Source of the DNA: Bacteroidaceae bacterium
GTDB lineage: Bacteria > Bacteroidota > Bacteroidia > Bacteroidales > Bacteroidaceae
Length of the DNA stretch: 64,000 nucleotides
NCBI GenBank assembly: GCA_017617315.1
Contig: JAFZWM010000055.1
Span: 1 to 64,000, forward strand
Direction of reading: 5' to 3'
The position numbers and the translations under genes were made by a program. This document shows, piece after piece, positions 61,939 to 64,000 of this stretch (position 1 is the stretch's first letter; every line of letters starts with the position of its first letter). The notes under the pieces were generated by a model that saw nothing but the letters and a program-made list of their open reading frames with translations, had not been told where the DNA came from and did not search any database.

Positions 61939-63066
61939 CTACCCTATTTCAAGCCCTAAGACTTGTTCTATTATCGGAGCCATGTCAAAGTACTTATATT
62001 GTGCCAAACGGCCGCCAAAAATCACGTTCTGCTCCTTCATGGCAAGCTCTCTGTACTGCTCGGCCAAAGCATTGTTGCGACTGTCGTTTACGGGATAATA
62101 CGGCTCCATGCCATCCTTGTACTCGGTTGAATACTCCTCGCTGACAACGGTTTTCGGACAATCGTACACCTCCTGACCGAACATTTCGAAATGCTTGTGC
62201 TCTATAACACGGGTGTACGGCTGCTCGTGCGATGTGTAATTAACCACCGCATTTCCCTGATAGTTAGGCTTATCCTCCACCCTCGTCTTGAACGACACGG
62301 TGCGCCAGTCGAGTTTTCCGAGTTTGTAATCGAAATACTCGTCAATAGCCCCGGTATAGACCAGTTTGTCTGCCATATTCCGCCAATTAGCCTTGTATTC
62401 GGAGCTGAAGAAATCGACATTGGTCTTGCATTCCACTCCTTCCAACAAGCCGTCTATGAGCCTGTTATAGCCTCCTATCGGGATGCCCTGATACTTGTCG
62501 TTGAAATAGTTGTTGTCGAAAATCAGCCGCACAGGCAGACGCTTGATGATGAAAGCCGGCAGCTCGGAGCATTTTCTGCCCCATTGCTTCTCGGTATATT
62601 CTTTGATAAGAATCTCGAAGATGTCCTTTCCTACCAAAACAAGAGCCTGCTCCTCGAGATTAGACGGCTCGCGACCGCCAAGAGCCTCGACAGCCTGACG
62701 TTTCTGCTCCTCAATCTTGGCAACCGCCATCTCGGGAGTTGTAACACCCCACATCTGGTGGAACGTGTTCATGTTGAAAGGCAGATTGAAGAGTCGGCCC
62801 TTATAGTTTGCCAGCGGCGAGTTGGTGTATCGGTTAAACTCGACTATCGAATTGACGAAGTCCCAGACTTTCTTGTTTGACGTATGGAAGATATGCGCGC
62901 CGTACTTGTGCACATGAATCCCCTCAACATCCTCGCAATAGATGTTGCCGCCCAAATGAGGCCTTTTGTCGATAACCAGACAACGGCGGCCTGCCTGCCG
63001 AGCCTTATAAGCAAAAGTGCAGCCGAAAAGGCCAGCACCAACAATCAGATAGTCATAGTTTTTCAT
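61939..63066 (-). CDS. glf: UDP-galactopyranose mutase
   Basis: A 375-residue flavoenzyme interconverting UDP-galactopyranose and UDP-galactofuranose for surface glycans. FAD-binding start YLIVGAGLFGCTFAYKARQAGRRCLVIDKRPHLGGNIYCE, then GIHVHKYGAHIFHT (the HxxGxHxFHT family signature), and YTEKQWGRKCSELP with active-site Trp/Arg. No other glycan genes are in the window. The nuclease-like gene follows in the same direction. Confidence 0.95.
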   Translation of the reverse strand: MKNYDYLIVGAGLFGCTFAYKARQAGRRCLVIDKRPHLGGNIYCEDVEGIHVHKYGAHIFHTSNKKVWDFVNSIVEFNRYTNSPLANYKGRLFNLPFNMNTFHQMWGVTTPEMAVAKIEEQKRQAVEALGGREPSNLEEQALVLVGKDIFEILIKEYTEKQWGRKCSELPAFIIKRLPVRLIFDNNYFNDKYQGIPIGGYNRLIDGLLEGVECKTNVDFFSSEYKANWRNMADKLVYTGAIDEYFDYKLGKLDWRTVSFKTRVEDKPNYQGNAVVNYTSHEQPYTRVIEHKHFEMFGQEVYDCPKTVVSEEYSTEYKDGMEPYYPVNDSRNNALAEQYRELAMKEQNVIFGGRLAQYKYFDMAPIIEQVLGLEIG

Positions 63067-63159
63067 GACTGCAAAGATAAGAAATTATTTCAGAAGGCAG
63101 TTTCAAAAGAAGCAGTTTTATTAGTGTGCCGTCCGCTATTTGGGCTGCAAGCACTAAAA

Positions 63160-63187
63160 AAAGGATTCGTTTCACAACGAATCCTTT
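63160..63187 (-). terminator. Terminator pointing left
   Basis: AAAGGATTCGTT/AACGAATCCTTT, 12 bp with a TCAC loop; on the minus strand it is followed by TTTTTTT. No intact minus-strand gene lies just upstream of it, so the gene it served may have decayed. Confidence 0.75.
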
Positions 63188-63551
63188 CCATGAGAAAACT
63201 AAAAACTCAACATATTTTATGTATCAATCCTTATATAAATTTCTTAACACCTAATAGCAAATAAATTTTGTCCGTATGTCTTAGTTTGTGTTATAATATC
63301 CTTCGTAGATTTATCTAATGGAATTTTACGCTGCAAATATCTGCATTTTATTTTTATCTGACAAACTTTCTGTTTAAAAAATACACACAAATTATACAAT
63401 TTAAGAATAATTAACGATAAACAAGCCACATTTCCGTAGTTTTGGAAAAACAAGCATTTCGGAGCAATAAAACGGCAAATGGCGGAAAGAATATCGTAAA
63501 GCGTAGATAGTGTTTTTTCAGACTTATGTAACGTATCTCATTTTTTTTATG

Positions 63552-63559
63552 TAAGTTTG
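63552..63559 (+). promoter_or_regulatory. -7 box of the DUF4230 gene
   Basis: TAAGTTTG at 63552-63559, about 46 nt before the start codon. Confidence 0.5.
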
Positions 63560-63605
63560 CACCACTTTTTCTACAGAATAATGCCAAAATAACATAATCC
63601 AAACA

Positions 63606-64000
63606 ATGAGCAACTTTGTTAAAACGATATTCGCCCTTTCGCTCGTGCTGCTTGCATCGTGCGGCAAGAATGAAGAAAGCAAGCCGGCCACCGAGGATGC
63701 CCGCGACTCCATTCCGCAGCTAATCCTTAGAGTGAGCCAGAGTTCGAAGTTGTATACTTCTGAATATCAAGTTCATAAAATCATCACTCACGATGATGTG
63801 GTTAAGCTTAACGGCTCGTTCTTTGCAAAGAAATTCAGCATGAAACTGCCGCTTGCCGACCGCAAGATTGCCATTCCGATTGACGTTTCGCTGAAGGGCT
63901 ACGTTGACATGAGCACTTTCAGCGAGAACAACATACGCAAGATGCCAAACGGCAAAATTACCGTTATTCTGCCCGAGCCGCACATCATCGTTTCAGGCTC
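63606..64000 (+). CDS. DUF4230-like lipoprotein (C-terminus off the window)
   Basis: ATG 63606 opens a frame that stays open to the right edge (131 codons). The lipoprotein signal is MSNFVKTIFALSLVLLASCGK with lipid Cys19. The region SSKLYTSEYQVHKIITHDDV and the following KLPLADRKIAIPIDVSLKGYVDMSTFSENNI match my memory of DUF4230 proteins of Bacteroidetes. Function unknown; envelope-associated. Confidence 0.75.
   Translation, partial: MSNFVKTIFALSLVLLASCGKNEESKPATEDARDSIPQLILRVSQSSKLYTSEYQVHKIITHDDVVKLNGSFFAKKFSMKLPLADRKIAIPIDVSLKGYVDMSTFSENNIRKMPNGKITVILPEPHIIVSG

Larger units (their letters stand above)
63067..63605. other. AT-rich gap between glf and the DUF4230 gene
   Basis: About 540 bp with one hairpin (63160-63187) and the promoter box TAAGTTTG at 63552-63559. 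Short minus-strand ORFs lack any recognisable feature. Nothing else is seen. Confidence 0.5.

Noticed and set aside
63244-63453. 69-codon minus-strand ORF ending near a leftward terminator
   Set aside because: No recognisable pattern or promoter; kept only as part of the described gap.

Overview
The window reads as chromosome of an anaerobic member of the Bacteroidales, most like a Prevotella relative. The evidence is the Bacteroidetes promoter signature (TTTG, about 19 bp, then TAnnTTTG) before many genes, plus the gene families themselves: DUF4846, DUF4369/thioredoxin and HU-CCDC81/SPOR proteins, type III glutamine synthetase, dapL and agmatine-based putrescine synthesis. No rRNA or tRNA gene was seen. 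The genus is an inference.

Layout. 1-2.1 kb: the start of a methyltransferase/Sel1-repeat protein that runs off the left edge, an inverted-repeat element of about 420 bp, and an 11-bp periodic array. 2.1-11.4 kb: an OhrR/MarR-type regulator followed by a nearly complete heme pathway (hemN, hemG, hemE, hemA-hemC fusion, hemD-GNAT fusion, hemB, hemL). 11.5-16.5 kb: a DUF4846 protein, then a stripped-down type II CRISPR locus: a three-spacer array with decayed end repeats, an intact cas9 and a divergent tracrRNA, with no cas1 or cas2. 16.5-31.2 kb: a second 11-bp array, a thioredoxin-like lipoprotein, trmN6, lon, tgt, an LptF/G permease, a URO-D-like methyltransferase next to a MetH-activation-domain protein, a 5'-nucleotidase, a third 11-bp array, yfcE and a DEAD-box helicase. 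31.2-46 kb: exported proteins of unknown function, a HU/SPOR protein, an FHA protein, a HAD phosphatase, AraC divergent from an RND efflux operon, a TPR protein, GNAT and TrpB2. 46-54 kb: patatin, pyrD-pyrK, an XRE regulator, a very AT-rich gap of about 0.9 kb, holA, a small PD-(D/E)XK protein, a zinc-ribbon coiled-coil protein and Nif3. 54-64 kb: aguA-aguB, dapF-dapL, glnN, an EVE-like/PD-(D/E)XK nuclease candidate, glf and the start of a DUF4230 lipoprotein.

How the genes work together. The heme cluster takes glutamyl-tRNA to protoporphyrin IX on paper; only ferrochelatase is missing from the window. Two steps sit in unusual fusions, and the HemC part stops before the domain that carries the dipyrromethane cofactor cysteine. 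aguA-aguB converts agmatine to putrescine; dapL-dapF serve lysine and peptidoglycan precursor synthesis.

The most notable points are the adaptation-less Cas9 locus with a readable tracrRNA and interleaved divergent promoters, the two heme fusions, the three dispersed 11-bp arrays (two share a conserved tail module), and the EVE-like nuclease candidate behind glf.
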